A DNA stretch of 64,000 bases from Dehalococcoidia bacterium (GTDB lineage: Bacteria; Chloroflexota; Dehalococcoidia; DSTF01; WHTK01), in contig WHTK01000006.1 of the NCBI GenBank assembly GCA_009377745.1, forward strand, positions 1-64,000, given 5' to 3'. A program made the position numbers and the translations under genes. The notes below the pieces were generated by a model. That model made no database searches, was not told the DNA's origin, and worked only from the letters and a program-made list of their open reading frames with translations. Within the stretch, counting starts at the first letter, position 1. Every line of letters begins with the position of its first letter. Shown piece by piece: positions 17,924 through 26,863 of this stretch.

Positions 17924-20047
17924 ATGTCGAACGCGCACGATGGACACGGCAATGCTTCCGGGCAGTCAGGCGATCCTTCCGACCATTCCGGGTTACATGC
18001 CCCGCCAAGTGCCTCGCCCGCGTCCGGGCAAGTAGTTGAGCCACACGACTCCAGGCCTCATGCGGGCATAGGCGCTGGGCACGACAGGCATGCCGGCCAT
18101 GACCCAGAGTTGTTCAAGAAGCGCTTCTGGCTTTCGCTGATCGTCACGGTTCCCGTCGTCTTGTTCAGCGAGATGGTGCAGGACTGGTTCGGTTACTCGC
18201 TGGACGGCATCCCGGGGCATGAGCTCGTAGCGCCCGTCCTCGGCTCCTTCGTCTTCGTCTACGGCGGCCACGTATTCCTCATTGGTGGCTGGCGCGAGCT
18301 GCGCGACGGCCAGCCTGGCATGATGATCCTCATCTCGCTGGCCATCTCCGTCGCGTTTATCGCAAGCCTAGCGACAACTGCAGGACTACTCGACCTGGAG
18401 TTCTGGTGGGAGCTTGGCGCCCTAGTCACCGTGATGCTTTTTGGCCACTGGCAGGAGATGGCGGCTCTCGGCCGCACGCGCGGAGCTCTCGCAGCCTTGG
18501 CCGAGCTTATCCCGGATGAGGCGGAGCGCCTAAGCGACCACGGCAGTGAGATCATCCCGATCTCCGCGTTGTCTGTCGGCGATACCGTCCTCGTCCGTCC
18601 GGGGGCTCGGGTGCCCGCGGACGGCACGATCGAAGAAGGTCATGCCGAATTCGATGAGTCGATGCTTACAGGAGAATCGCGGCCCATCCCTCGGTCTGCC
18701 GGCGAGCGAGTCGCGGCAGGGACAGTGGCGCTGGGATCTGCCGCCCGTGTCCGCGTCAATGCATTGGGGGAAGACACCGCCTTGGCCGGCATTCAACGCA
18801 TGGTGGCCGAGGCGCAAGCCTCAAGATCGCGTGCCCAGGCGCTGGCTGATCGAGCGGCCGCAGCGCTCTTTTATATCGCAATCGCCGCAGGGCTCGTGGC
18901 CTTTATCGTCTGGACCCTAAGCGGCGACATCGACGCCGCGATCGAGCGCACCGTGACGGTGCTCGTGATTGCCTGTCCTCATGCCCTGGGCCTGGCAATC
19001 CCGCTCGTTATCGCCATATCAACCGAGGTGGCGGCTCGAAACGGGATACTGGTCAAGGAGCGTCTCGCCCTGGAGCGCATGCGAACGGTCGATGTCGTGC
19101 TTTTCGACAAGACCGGCACACTCACGGAGGGCAGCCACGTCGTCCGAGATTCTTGGGCTGCGGATGGAAATGGCGAGGCTATGCTCCGCCTCGCCGCCGC
19201 GGCCGAGATGAACTCGGAGCACCCGCTGGCCCGAGCGATTGTCAGAGCTGCTCAGGAGCAAGGCCAGGCGCCGCAAGCCAGCGACTTCCAGGCGGCGGCA
19301 GGCCGAGGCGTGAGCGCTCGGGTCGACGGCCACTTGGTTGAGGTTGGCGGGCCCCGACTGCTCGCCGAACGTGGCCTGGACGAGGCGACCGTAGATGCCT
19401 TCATCCTGAATGAATGGCGCGCGCGCGGCGCGTCGGTGCAGTTCGTGATCGTGGACTCAAAACTCAAGGGCGCAATTGCGCTGGAGGATAAGATTCGAGA
19501 GGTTTCGCGCAAGGCGATAGATGGCCTGCATAGGCGTGGCCTACAGGTTGCGATGATCACCGGCGACGCTCGCAACGTAGCGGAGGCCGTCGCGCGTGAC
19601 CTCGGCATCGACGAGGTCTTCGCGGAGGTGCTGCCGGAGAACAAGGCAAAGACGGTGTCCGACCTCCAGGGCCGCGGCCACAGAGTCGCCATGGTAGGTG
19701 ACGGAGTAAACGACGCCCCAGCATTAGCCCAGGCGGACGTGGGCGTTGCGATTGGCGCCGGCACGGATGTTGCCATCGAGTCGGCCGGGGTGGTGCTCGC
19801 TTCAGACGACCCCCGTGCTGTCCTGGCTATCGCCGAGCTCTCCCGTGCTTCCTATCGCAAGATGGTCCAGAACCTGGCCTGGGCTACCGGCTACAACGTT
19901 GTCGCTATTCCCATCGCGGCCGGTGCGCTGGCGTTCGCGGATATCAACATCACGCCGGCAATTGGGGCCGTTTTCATGAGCCTATCGACGATCATCGTCG
20001 CCCTGAACGCGCAGCTGCTTAGGGGGATTAATCTGCAGTCCGTCTGA
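17924..20047 (+). CDS. copB: Copper-translocating P-type ATPase, CopB (CPH) type
   Basis: A 707-residue P1B ATPase. It has no N-terminal HMA domain; instead the first 65 residues are His-rich (HDGHGNAS, HDRHAGHDPE). The actuator motif TGES is near 248, the metal-binding membrane motif CPH near 350 in VIACPHALGLAIP, the phosphorylation site DKTGT near 394, and the hinge GDGVNDAPAL near 591. CPH plus a His-rich terminus is the hallmark of the P1B-3 class (CopB), which exports copper or silver. The final helices are present. It stands alone, with no CopZ or metal regulator beside it. Confidence 0.9.
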   Translation: MSNAHDGHGNASGQSGDPSDHSGLHAPPSASPASGQVVEPHDSRPHAGIGAGHDRHAGHDPELFKKRFWLSLIVTVPVVLFSEMVQDWFGYSLDGIPGHELVAPVLGSFVFVYGGHVFLIGGWRELRDGQPGMMILISLAISVAFIASLATTAGLLDLEFWWELGALVTVMLFGHWQEMAALGRTRGALAALAELIPDEAERLSDHGSEIIPISALSVGDTVLVRPGARVPADGTIEEGHAEFDESMLTGESRPIPRSAGERVAAGTVALGSAARVRVNALGEDTALAGIQRMVAEAQASRSRAQALADRAAAALFYIAIAAGLVAFIVWTLSGDIDAAIERTVTVLVIACPHALGLAIPLVIAISTEVAARNGILVKERLALERMRTVDVVLFDKTGTLTEGSHVVRDSWAADGNGEAMLRLAAAAEMNSEHPLARAIVRAAQEQGQAPQASDFQAAAGRGVSARVDGHLVEVGGPRLLAERGLDEATVDAFILNEWRARGASVQFVIVDSKLKGAIALEDKIREVSRKAIDGLHRRGLQVAMITGDARNVAEAVARDLGIDEVFAEVLPENKAKTVSDLQGRGHRVAMVGDGVNDAPALAQADVGVAIGAGTDVAIESAGVVLASDDPRAVLAIAELSRASYRKMVQNLAWATGYNVVAIPIAAGALAFADINITPAIGAVFMSLSTIIVALNAQLLRGINLQSV

Positions 20048-20352
20048 GTTCCAACAGAATCAGGAGGCATCCAAATGGCACAGTAAGGCACGAGTCGAGC
20101 AGGCCGGCTTGTGGCCTGAGAGCACGAACGAGGACCGCCGCGACAATTGCCGTTCTACCAGGAGCTGAGAGGAGGCACCAGGGTATTGCGCTCACCGCGA
20201 AGTCGACATGGTGGTTGGCGCTAAGTGGTGTGCAAGTTCTGGGCGCCAAATCGCGCCACGGCTGCAGCTCGCGAGGCTCAAGGAACCGGTGGAACGCTCT
20301 GATCCTATGAGGCTAGACCCGTCGACTGCGCGGGCCGGCAGTGCGCCAAGCT
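20048..20352. other. Intergenic between copB and the pirin gene
   Basis: About 305 bases between convergent genes. A good ribosome binding site (AGGAGGCAT) at about 20062-20070 is followed by ATGGCACAGTAA, a three-codon frame, which hints at a lost or truncated gene. Nothing further is recognisable. Confidence 0.4.
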
Positions 20353-21096
20353 CTATGCCTCGAGAATCGTGTCTACGAGGATGAGCTCGCAGGTGGTGCG
20401 TGCGTTGATGCTCAGATACCCTCCATCGCGGATGTACGCCGCGTCGCCGCTCGCAAGCGCATCGGCGTTCAGATCGAGGCGTCCCTGGACAAGGTAGAAG
20501 TAGCCTCCATGGCCGGGAGGGACTTCATGCTCAATGGAGGCGCCATCCTCCAGCCTGGACACGTAAATGCGGGCGTCTTGATACACGCCGATGCCTTGCT
20601 CGTCAGAGCCCTCCGGTCGCAAGACCTGCAGTAGCTTATTGAGGCGATCGGCCTCCTGATACTGCCGCTGCTCTACCGAAGGCTCGAGCCCTTGCTCGCT
20701 GGGCAAGATCCAGAGCTGGAGAAACTGCATCTCGCTGCTCGGAGAGTGGTTTCTTTCCGAGTGCTCGGCGCCGGTGCCGAGCCGCATGCGCTGGACGCCT
20801 CCAGGGTAGAGAACGCCGCCGTTGCCCAGGCTATCCGCGTGCTCGAACTCACCGGCGACGACATAAGTAATGCCTTCAACGTCCCTGTGGGGATGCATTG
20901 GCCATATAGCGCCGGGCATGAGCGTATCGTGGTTGAAGACGCGGAGCGTGCCGATGCCCATGTTCTTGGGGTTGTGGTACTGGTCGAAGCTGAAGTGCCA
21001 GCGCGCCCGGAACCAGCCGCCATCGGCAGAGAAGATCTCTTCGTTGCGCCGGACTTGCAGTGCAGCCCGATCTCGATTTGCCTCGTGCTGGTTCAT
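20353..21096 (-). CDS. Pirin family protein (YhhW-like)
   Basis: A 247-residue bicupin of the pirin family. The metal site is in the first barrel: WPMHPHRDVEGITYVVAGEF gives two His, and GAEHSERNHS gives the third His and the Glu. The second barrel begins about residue 155 and lacks ligands, as usual. YhhW-type members have quercetin 2,3-dioxygenase activity in vitro; others act as redox-sensing partners. It lies just downstream (17-base gap) of the flavoprotein gene on the same strand, so the two form an operon, possibly for oxidative or electrophile stress. Confidence 0.9.
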   Translation of the reverse strand: MNQHEANRDRAALQVRRNEEIFSADGGWFRARWHFSFDQYHNPKNMGIGTLRVFNHDTLMPGAIWPMHPHRDVEGITYVVAGEFEHADSLGNGGVLYPGGVQRMRLGTGAEHSERNHSPSSEMQFLQLWILPSEQGLEPSVEQRQYQEADRLNKLLQVLRPEGSDEQGIGVYQDARIYVSRLEDGASIEHEVPPGHGGYFYLVQGRLDLNADALASGDAAYIRDGGYLSINARTTCELILVDTILEA

Positions 21097-21113
21097 GATT
21101 CACCGCTGCCTCT

Positions 21114-22502
21114 CTACCGCGAGGGAATATTGGCGAACAGCGCGTTCAGTCCTTCTGCCATCGTGGGGTGTGTGAGTATAGCGTCTCTGAGTGCCGCATA
21201 GGGCAGGCTACCTATCATGGCCGTCTGCACTACGGCCATCACCTCCCCCGCATCCGAGCCGATCATCGCGAAGCCGACTATGCGATCATCGTCACCGACG
21301 AGCGCCTTCATGAAGCCGGCATTGTCCGAGGTGGTCCGAGTCCGCAAGATCGCGCGCATTGGTAGCTTCGCCACACGCACAGATACTCCCTTGTCACTGG
21401 CCTCGCGTTCACTCATCCCAACCCGCGCGAGCGGTGGATCGATGAACATGCAATATGGCACGAGACACGCCAACGTAGTCCGGTGTCCGCCGGCGAGGTT
21501 GTCCCGGATGACGCGAAAGTCATCGAACGAGACATGGGTGAATTGCGGGCTGCCTGCGCACTCGCCGATGGCCCATGTGTCGGGCGCGGTCGTCTCAAGC
21601 CGTTCGTTGACCTGAACGTAGCCGCGGCCCGTCAGTTCGACACCGTTCTCCTCAAGCCCGATACCGCGCGTGTTGGGTGTGCGGCCAGCGGCGACCAGAA
21701 TGTCGGTGCCGTCGATCGTCCGTTGACCGTCCGGTGTACGTATCTGCGCTCGTATGCGCTCGCTGGATCGCCCCTCTATTTGTTCGATCTCCGTCGACAG
21801 CAGGACATCGACGCCCTCCGCCTCCAGGATGCTCTGGACCTCGTCTGAGAGGTCCGCGTCCTCACGGCCTGCCAGCCGCGGACCATGCTCCACAATTGTG
21901 ACCCGGCTGCCGAAGCGGCGGTAGGCGTGCGCAAATTCTAGGCCGACGTACCCACCGCCAAGGACTATCAGATGTTCTGGGACCCAGTCGAGCTCAAGCG
22001 CCTCGATGTTCGTGAGAGGTTCAGCCTCGGCCAGGCCGGGTACTGGCGGTATGCTGGCGTGCGTCCCAAGGTTGAGGAAGAGCTTGCCCGCCACCAGCAG
22101 GCGCGCCCCGCCATCGCTCAGGCTCACTTCAACCGTCTTCGGTGCGACAATGCGTGCGGAGCCCATGATGAGCTCCGCCCCGCTCGCTGCATAGCGCTCC
22201 AGATGAAAGGCAATGAGCCCATCAACCATGTCTCGCTTGCGCTGAAGGACCTTCGCCATATCGACCGAGACCGGGCCGGTAATGATACCGAACTCTCCGG
22301 CGCGCGCGACAATTCTCGCCATGCCGGCGCTCCAGATTTCGTTCTTGCTGGGCAGGCAGTTGATGTTCGGGCAGGAGCCGCCGATCCATCGGCGTTCGAC
22401 CACCGCCGTCCGCTGACCGGCCTGTGCCATATGCCAGGCGAGGTACTTGCCGCCTTCGCCGCTGCCAATTACAACCACGTCGTAAGGTTCTGGGTCCGCC
22501 AT
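21114..22502 (-). CDS. FAD-dependent pyridine nucleotide-disulfide oxidoreductase, MerA-like
   Basis: The start at 22502 has an AGGGAGGTAGCG site directly upstream and matches the family N-terminus, MADPEPYDVVVIGSGEGGKY; upstream in-frame residues are not conserved. The protein is 462 residues. The redox-active pair is in GGSCPNINCLPSKN, the NAD-binding Rossmann motif is LGGGYVGLEFAHAYRRFG, and the C-terminal dimerisation domain ends HPTMAEGLNALFA. It lacks a C-terminal CC pair and an N-terminal HMA domain, so mercury reduction is doubtful; a general disulfide reductase is more likely. Pairs with pirin downstream. Confidence 0.88.
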   Translation of the reverse strand: MADPEPYDVVVIGSGEGGKYLAWHMAQAGQRTAVVERRWIGGSCPNINCLPSKNEIWSAGMARIVARAGEFGIITGPVSVDMAKVLQRKRDMVDGLIAFHLERYAASGAELIMGSARIVAPKTVEVSLSDGGARLLVAGKLFLNLGTHASIPPVPGLAEAEPLTNIEALELDWVPEHLIVLGGGYVGLEFAHAYRRFGSRVTIVEHGPRLAGREDADLSDEVQSILEAEGVDVLLSTEIEQIEGRSSERIRAQIRTPDGQRTIDGTDILVAAGRTPNTRGIGLEENGVELTGRGYVQVNERLETTAPDTWAIGECAGSPQFTHVSFDDFRVIRDNLAGGHRTTLACLVPYCMFIDPPLARVGMSEREASDKGVSVRVAKLPMRAILRTRTTSDNAGFMKALVGDDDRIVGFAMIGSDAGEVMAVVQTAMIGSLPYAALRDAILTHPTMAEGLNALFANIPSR

Positions 22503-22837
22503 CGCTACCTCCCTTCCGAAGGCACCCTGCAGCCGCTGATCCCTAAGGAAGTTTTGAGCCATTGCCATGGGACCCCAGCGCTTCGCCCAGTCCGAGCCCG
22601 CCCGCGTCTGCGGTTTGTGCTGCGTGCAGCGACCGCCATCAAAGCAATCGACGAGGCTCGCCGGCACCGCGCACGGAGAATGTCGGCCACGAATGCCACG
22701 ACGAGCTTCTTGTTTGCCTCTCTATTTTACTTAGATATCCCTGTCCAGAGCGTTATGCATCCCCAACCGGTGCGGCCTGTTGGCGAATCAGAAGTGCCGG
22801 TGTCGCCCTACGTGACCTGTACGTGGCATGGGAGTAG
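22503..22837. other. Intergenic region upstream of the flavoprotein gene
   Basis: Holds the flavoprotein ribosome binding site at 22506-22514 and otherwise only open frames without protein-like features. Its right end runs into a degraded universal stress gene whose upstream part may lie here unrecognisably. Confidence 0.35.
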
Positions 22838-22978
22838 GTCGCTCGTCAAACGTATGATGGATACCTCAAGGAGGCAGCAGAGAGCGACGCCGATATCCTT
22901 GTACTAGGCAGCAGGCCTTACGGCGCTATTCGCGGAGACACTTCGCTGGAAGTGCTATGTCGACTCCCCCGACGATAG
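22838..22978 (+). pseudogene. Universal stress protein C-terminal remnant
   Basis: The frame between an in-frame TAG at 22835 and a TAG at 22976-22978 reads VARQTYDGYLKEAAESDADI, then LVLGSRPYGAIRGDTSLEVL. This is the last helix, core strand and start of the ATP-binding signature of a UspA domain, but without the full G-9x-G(S/T) end. No start codon or upstream half is recognisable. It is distinct from the complete UspA gene at 6.5-7.0 kb. Confidence 0.5.
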
Positions 22979-23174
22979 ATGTGGCTTATAGACTGTACTA
23001 TCCACGGCATGGCCGCAGCGGGAGCAGCGGAATCGGAGCGGGATGGCTAGAACCATTGCAACAGATCGTCTTGGAAGGGGTTGGCCTGAGGCAGCCTTAC
23101 CAAGCCGATCACGGGTGGTTATTCTGGGGCTTTCGATTTGTTGCGATCCCCCAGTAAGAGTCGACGGAGTTCCC

Positions 23175-24128
23175 TTGGAAAAGCGCCGCTTCGAAATCAA
23201 CGCCCAGCCGCCCTTTGCCTTCGACCACATCTTGATGTCACTTCGCACACCGGCTGGCACGGTCCTCGAAGTTATCACGGACGAAGGCGAATATAGAAGG
23301 GCCGTCTATCTCGAAGGCCGGCCAGCATTAATCACAGTGCGCATGGATGGCCGCGCTACTGTGCCGCGGTTGTCTGTAGGCGTCACCGCCGAGCGCGTGG
23401 ATGCCGCTGTCGAAGCGTCGGCACGGCGCACCGTGGACAGGGTATTCGCTGCCACGGCCGATGTTTCAGGACTCGAGACGGTCTTCTGCCAGGACCAGGT
23501 AATGTGGGCGACCTGGCAGCGTTGCCGCGGTTTTCGGCCGGTCGCCCTGCCGGACCTCTTTGAGGCCATCGCATGGGCAATTATTGGCCAGCAGATCACC
23601 GTCACTTTCGCTGCGAAGTGTAAGCGGGCGTTGACGGAGCGATATGGCGAGCGCCTTGCTGTCGAAAACGATGAATACCTTCTTTTCCCGAAAACCGAAG
23701 TCATCGCATCGCTTGATGAGAGCGACCTGCTGGCGCTCCAGTTCAGCCGTCAGAAGGCCCGTTACCTGGTCAACCTTGCGCGCCAGATTGTGAGCGGTGA
23801 GTTTGACTTGGAGGCACTATGGAGCCTTACCGCGGAGGAAGCTTCGCAGCAATTGCAGACGCTCGTAGGCATTGGCCGCTGGACGGCGGAGTACGTCCTC
23901 TTACGGGGCTTGGGTCACGCGGACTCGATCCCGGCCGGTGATGTTGCCTTGCAGCGGGCAATTGGTCGCGCCTACTACGGCCGAATGGCCACGGAAGCTG
24001 AGGTGCGTCTCCTGGCCGAACGTTGGCTACCCTGGCGAGGCTACGCGGCTGTGTGCTGGTGGTACACCCAGAGGCTGGACCAGCTAACGAAGAAGCGAGG
24101 GCCGGCATCAAGGTCCGCTTTGGATTAG
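23175..24128 (+). CDS. AlkA-type 3-methyladenine DNA glycosylase (HhH-GPD)
   Basis: A base-excision DNA glycosylase. The helix-hairpin-helix is LVGIGRWTAEYVLLRGLG with the catalytic Asp following in SIPAGDVALQRAIG; the core helix IAWAIIGQQITVTFAAKC is typical of AlkA. The N-terminal TATA-like domain is present. The frame opens at ATG 23043, but the first 44 residues look foreign; TTG 23175 with GGAG five bases upstream starts right at the conserved EKRRFEINAQPPFAFDHI, so I prefer it (317 residues). The enzyme removes alkylated purines. No ada or ogt gene is adjacent. Confidence 0.8.
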   Translation: MEKRRFEINAQPPFAFDHILMSLRTPAGTVLEVITDEGEYRRAVYLEGRPALITVRMDGRATVPRLSVGVTAERVDAAVEASARRTVDRVFAATADVSGLETVFCQDQVMWATWQRCRGFRPVALPDLFEAIAWAIIGQQITVTFAAKCKRALTERYGERLAVENDEYLLFPKTEVIASLDESDLLALQFSRQKARYLVNLARQIVSGEFDLEALWSLTAEEASQQLQTLVGIGRWTAEYVLLRGLGHADSIPAGDVALQRAIGRAYYGRMATEAEVRLLAERWLPWRGYAAVCWWYTQRLDQLTKKRGPASRSALD

Positions 24129-24357
24129 CTACCCAACCCAGCCCAGAATCGATTAAACCCGGGCCAAGCTCTACAGCCCCGAGCAGGAGAGGGCGGCTCG
24201 GCTTAAATTCGGCTTTCCAGCGATGTGTGACATATCTGAAAGCAACAGGAATCTGCCGGTTGCGCCGGAAATCTTGTATCGCCCATAGTCTAGTTCCTAT
24301 CAAGCACCGCGGCCTCAGCACCACTGGTCTGTCCAGTCGCGCATGACGAGGTGATTC

Positions 24358-25248
24358 ATGGCCAAGGAAATTCTCGCGACCTTCGGAGTCGACATTGACG
24401 CGGTTTCTGGCTGGCTCGGCTCCTATGGGGGCGCCGATTCTCCATCCGATATCCAGCGCGGCGTATGGGCGGGTGAGATCGGTACCGTCCGGCTGTTGAA
24501 ATTGTTTGAACGGCACAAGCTAAAGGCCAGTTGGTTCATACCAGGTCACTCGATCGAGACGTTTCCGCGCCAGGTTCAACAGATCGCCGCCGCCGGACAC
24601 GAGATCGGCGCCCACGGCTACGCGCACGAGAATCCGGTCTCGATGACACCGCGCCAGGAGGAGGACGTCCTCGAAAAGTCGGTCGAACTGATCGAAAGAC
24701 TCACGGGCCGTCGCCCTCGCGGATACGTCGCTCCCTGGTGGGAGATGTCGAGCGTCACGGCGGAGTTACTTTTGAAGAATGGCTTCCGCTACGACCACAG
24801 TCAGGCCTACCGCGACTTCGTCCCGTTCTACGCTCGGGTGGGCGACCGCTGGGACAAAGTCGACTACTCAAAGCCTGCAGCAGAATGGATGCATCCGCTA
24901 GATCACGGGCACGAGATCGATCTCGTCGAGATCGGCGCTAACTGGTATCTCGACGACCTGCTCTCACCTCATCCCATCGTTGCAGAAGGACGTTATCGGC
25001 AAGGTCAAGCTCCTCGCTTGAAGGTAAGGACGGCTGCATTAAATCCCCCCAAATCTGACCCTCAGGCGGCGATTCCGGCATTCGCCAGCAACGTATTCGT
25101 TTGCTGCTGCCGGAGAGTCACTTCAAATACGTCGCTCCACCCATGCCAATCAGGCACTGAATTTCCGAGGAGGAGACAGCGACCATGGCGAAAAAGCAGA
25201 CCTGGGCGGAGATGGACAAGAGCAAATACCCCTGAGCAAGTTGATTGA
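24358..25248 (+). CDS. Polysaccharide deacetylase family protein with a replaced C-terminus
   Basis: A NodB-fold deacetylase. The metal-binding Asp is in [11 protein letters not shown] near residue 10, the His pair in [13 protein letters not shown] near 83, and the acid/base region in [25 protein letters not shown] site precedes ATG 24358. Family-like sequence stops near residue 205 ([11 protein letters not shown]); the remaining 90 residues are low in structure and run into the start of a broken integrase gene at 25185. So the native C-terminal strand and helix seem to have been lost when the integrase DNA joined. Activity is doubtful. Confidence 0.7.
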   Translation: MAKEILATFGVDIDAVSGWLGSYGGADSPSDIQRGVWAGEIGTVRLLKLFERHKLKASWFIPGHSIETFPRQVQQIAAAGHEIGAHGYAHENPVSMTPRQEEDVLEKSVELIERLTGRRPRGYVAPWWEMSSVTAELLLKNGFRYDHSQAYRDFVPFYARVGDRWDKVDYSKPAAEWMHPLDHGHEIDLVEIGANWYLDDLLSPHPIVAEGRYRQGQAPRLKVRTAALNPPKSDPQAAIPAFASNVFVCCCRRVTSNTSLHPCQSGTEFPRRRQRPWRKSRPGRRWTRANTPEQVD

Positions 25249-26130
25249 GGGCTTCGCCCTCTACAACCGCACGAAAGAACAGGTCGCCGCGGACCGTGAG
25301 CTGGTACAGCGAGCGCCTCGGGCTGTACCACCGCTTTGCGGGACAGGAGGCAGCGCTGGTAGACATCAGCGTGGCGAACGCGCGCGCATTCGTCGCCGAA
25401 CTCCAGGCGCGCACCACTCGCAACCCCAACAACTCTTTCTACAAGAACAAGGATCAGCCGCTCTCCAGCGCCTACATCCAAAGCTTCGCCCACGCCCTGC
25501 GCGCCTTCAGCTCATGGCTTTACAAGGACGGGTACACAGACACCAATGTTCTTCGGGCCCCTTAAGCCGCCGAAGATTCAGGTAGTCGAGGTCCTCAGCG
25601 ACGCCGAAATAGAGCGCCTACTCGCGGTCTTCGACCGCAACGCCCCCTATGGAGCCCGCAACTACGCCATCGTCTTTACGATGCTCGACGCCGGCTTGCG
25701 GGCAACCGAGCTGCTCGACCTGACCGTGGCCAATGCTCGCCTTCAGGAGGGCTTTCTGATGGTGCTTGGCAAAAGGCAACAAGGAACGGCTCATCCCGAT
25801 CGGCCGGCGCTGCCAGGACGCCGTGCGCGAATGGCGGGACCGCTTCAGGGCGAGAACGAGATGGCTTTCCTGTTTCTCAACGCCAACGGCCAGCGCATGA
25901 CTCTTCGTGCACTGGAGGAGATGATCGGCCGCACCGGGAAGGTCGCAGGCATCACCAGTCTGCATCCGCACCTCCTCCGGCATACCTTCGCCAGGCGCTT
26001 TCTTACCGAGGGACTTGGCGATACCTTCCAACTTCAGCAGCTGCTCGGTCCAGATGAACCTCCGAGCACTCAATTAAGCTGCATGTCCGTCATGCACGTA
26101 GATTCCAAATTCCAGGCGGATTGGCAGTGA
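25185..26130 (+). pseudogene. XerC/D-like tyrosine recombinase with several frameshifts
   Basis: A near-perfect AGGAGGAGA site precedes ATG 25185 ([16 protein letters not shown]), which hits TGA at once. Further frames supply [48 protein letters not shown] (core-binding domain), then VLSDAEIERLLAVFD and MLDAGLRATELLDLTV (first catalytic Arg), a two-step shift over the Lys hairpin near 25770-25850, and LHPHLLRHTFARRFLTEG (HxxR). The catalytic Tyr is not found. At least four frameshifts make it dead. Together with the fragment at 1.1-1.4 kb it brackets the accessory region. Confidence 0.8.
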
Positions 26131-26178
26131 CCGCGGTTGATTCGGCTTGCCTGCTGGCATGGGAACTCGCTGAGTGCA

Positions 26179-26556
26179 CTAGGTTTGCTCCCAGCGTGTC
26201 TGGATGCCAAGTTGCTCCAGGCCTTCGACGATCCGCTTTTCTAAGGCCTCTTCACCGATTCCCGCCTGACTGGTGACCGAGATGTCGATGGTCAGCTCGG
26301 CGCCGGCGTCCTGATCTTGTAGCACCTTGAAGAGGTACGGCTGTAAGTTGCTCGTCTTGGTAACCGCCAGGTGCTCCACATGGACCCGGACGCGAGCGAA
26401 CCTTCGAGGTTGCGGAATGCCGCCGCCCCCTCCCGTAGGGGGTGAACTCGGTTTGCTGCCCCCGTCGGGCGTCTCATCTTTCTCGGAGGGCCCATCTGAC
26501 GTGCCCGGATCGCCGCCAACGTCGGCTGGTTTGAGTTCCTCCTTAATGAGTTGACG
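26179..26556 (-). pseudogene. C-terminal remnant of a larger protein
   Basis: A 125-codon frame bounded upstream by an in-frame TAA at 26557-26559. It begins RQLIKEELKPADV, runs through a Gly, Pro and Ser-rich linker (GGSKPSSPPTGGGGG), then a compact domain: RVRVHVEHLAVTKTSNL, LTIDISVTSQAGIGEEALEK and RIVEGLEQLGIQTRWEQT. This plan, a flexible linker and a small alpha/beta tail, resembles the ends of large AAA+ proteins such as the DUF499 group, but that match is from memory and weak. No ATPase part is present nearby. Likely a deletion remnant at the edge of the accessory region. Confidence 0.45.
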
Positions 26557-26863
26557 TTAGGCTTGAGCTCCATGGCTCCAGATTGTAACCCAAAGCCAGC
26601 GCCACAACCCCCTTAGACCTCCACCCTCAATCCCCTATCCTCGACCTGCAAAGGAGCGCCCAGCCTTGTCCCACCCCCAACACCCCGCGATCGTGGTTAG
26701 CACAATCAAACCCCCGCGCCCACGCGCCGGCGCCCGCGCTCCATCCCTCCAGATTCGCGGCAACCCCCGCCTAACGCGGAAAAATTCCCCACAATCAGAC
26801 AATCAAACGCCAGGAGGCGCTCCGTAAGCGAGAGCGAAGCCTGATAGGTGCAACGAAAGCTGC
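26557..26863. other. C-rich intergenic spacer
   Basis: About 300 bases between the remnant and uvrB, with marked C over G skew on the plus strand at 26600-26780 and no open reading frame of note. It marks the boundary between the decayed region and the compact core genes. No hairpin of terminator type was seen. Confidence 0.45.

Noticed and set aside
21972..22907. 311-codon plus-strand frame opposite the MerA-like flavoprotein
   Set aside because: Shadow frame; no family features.
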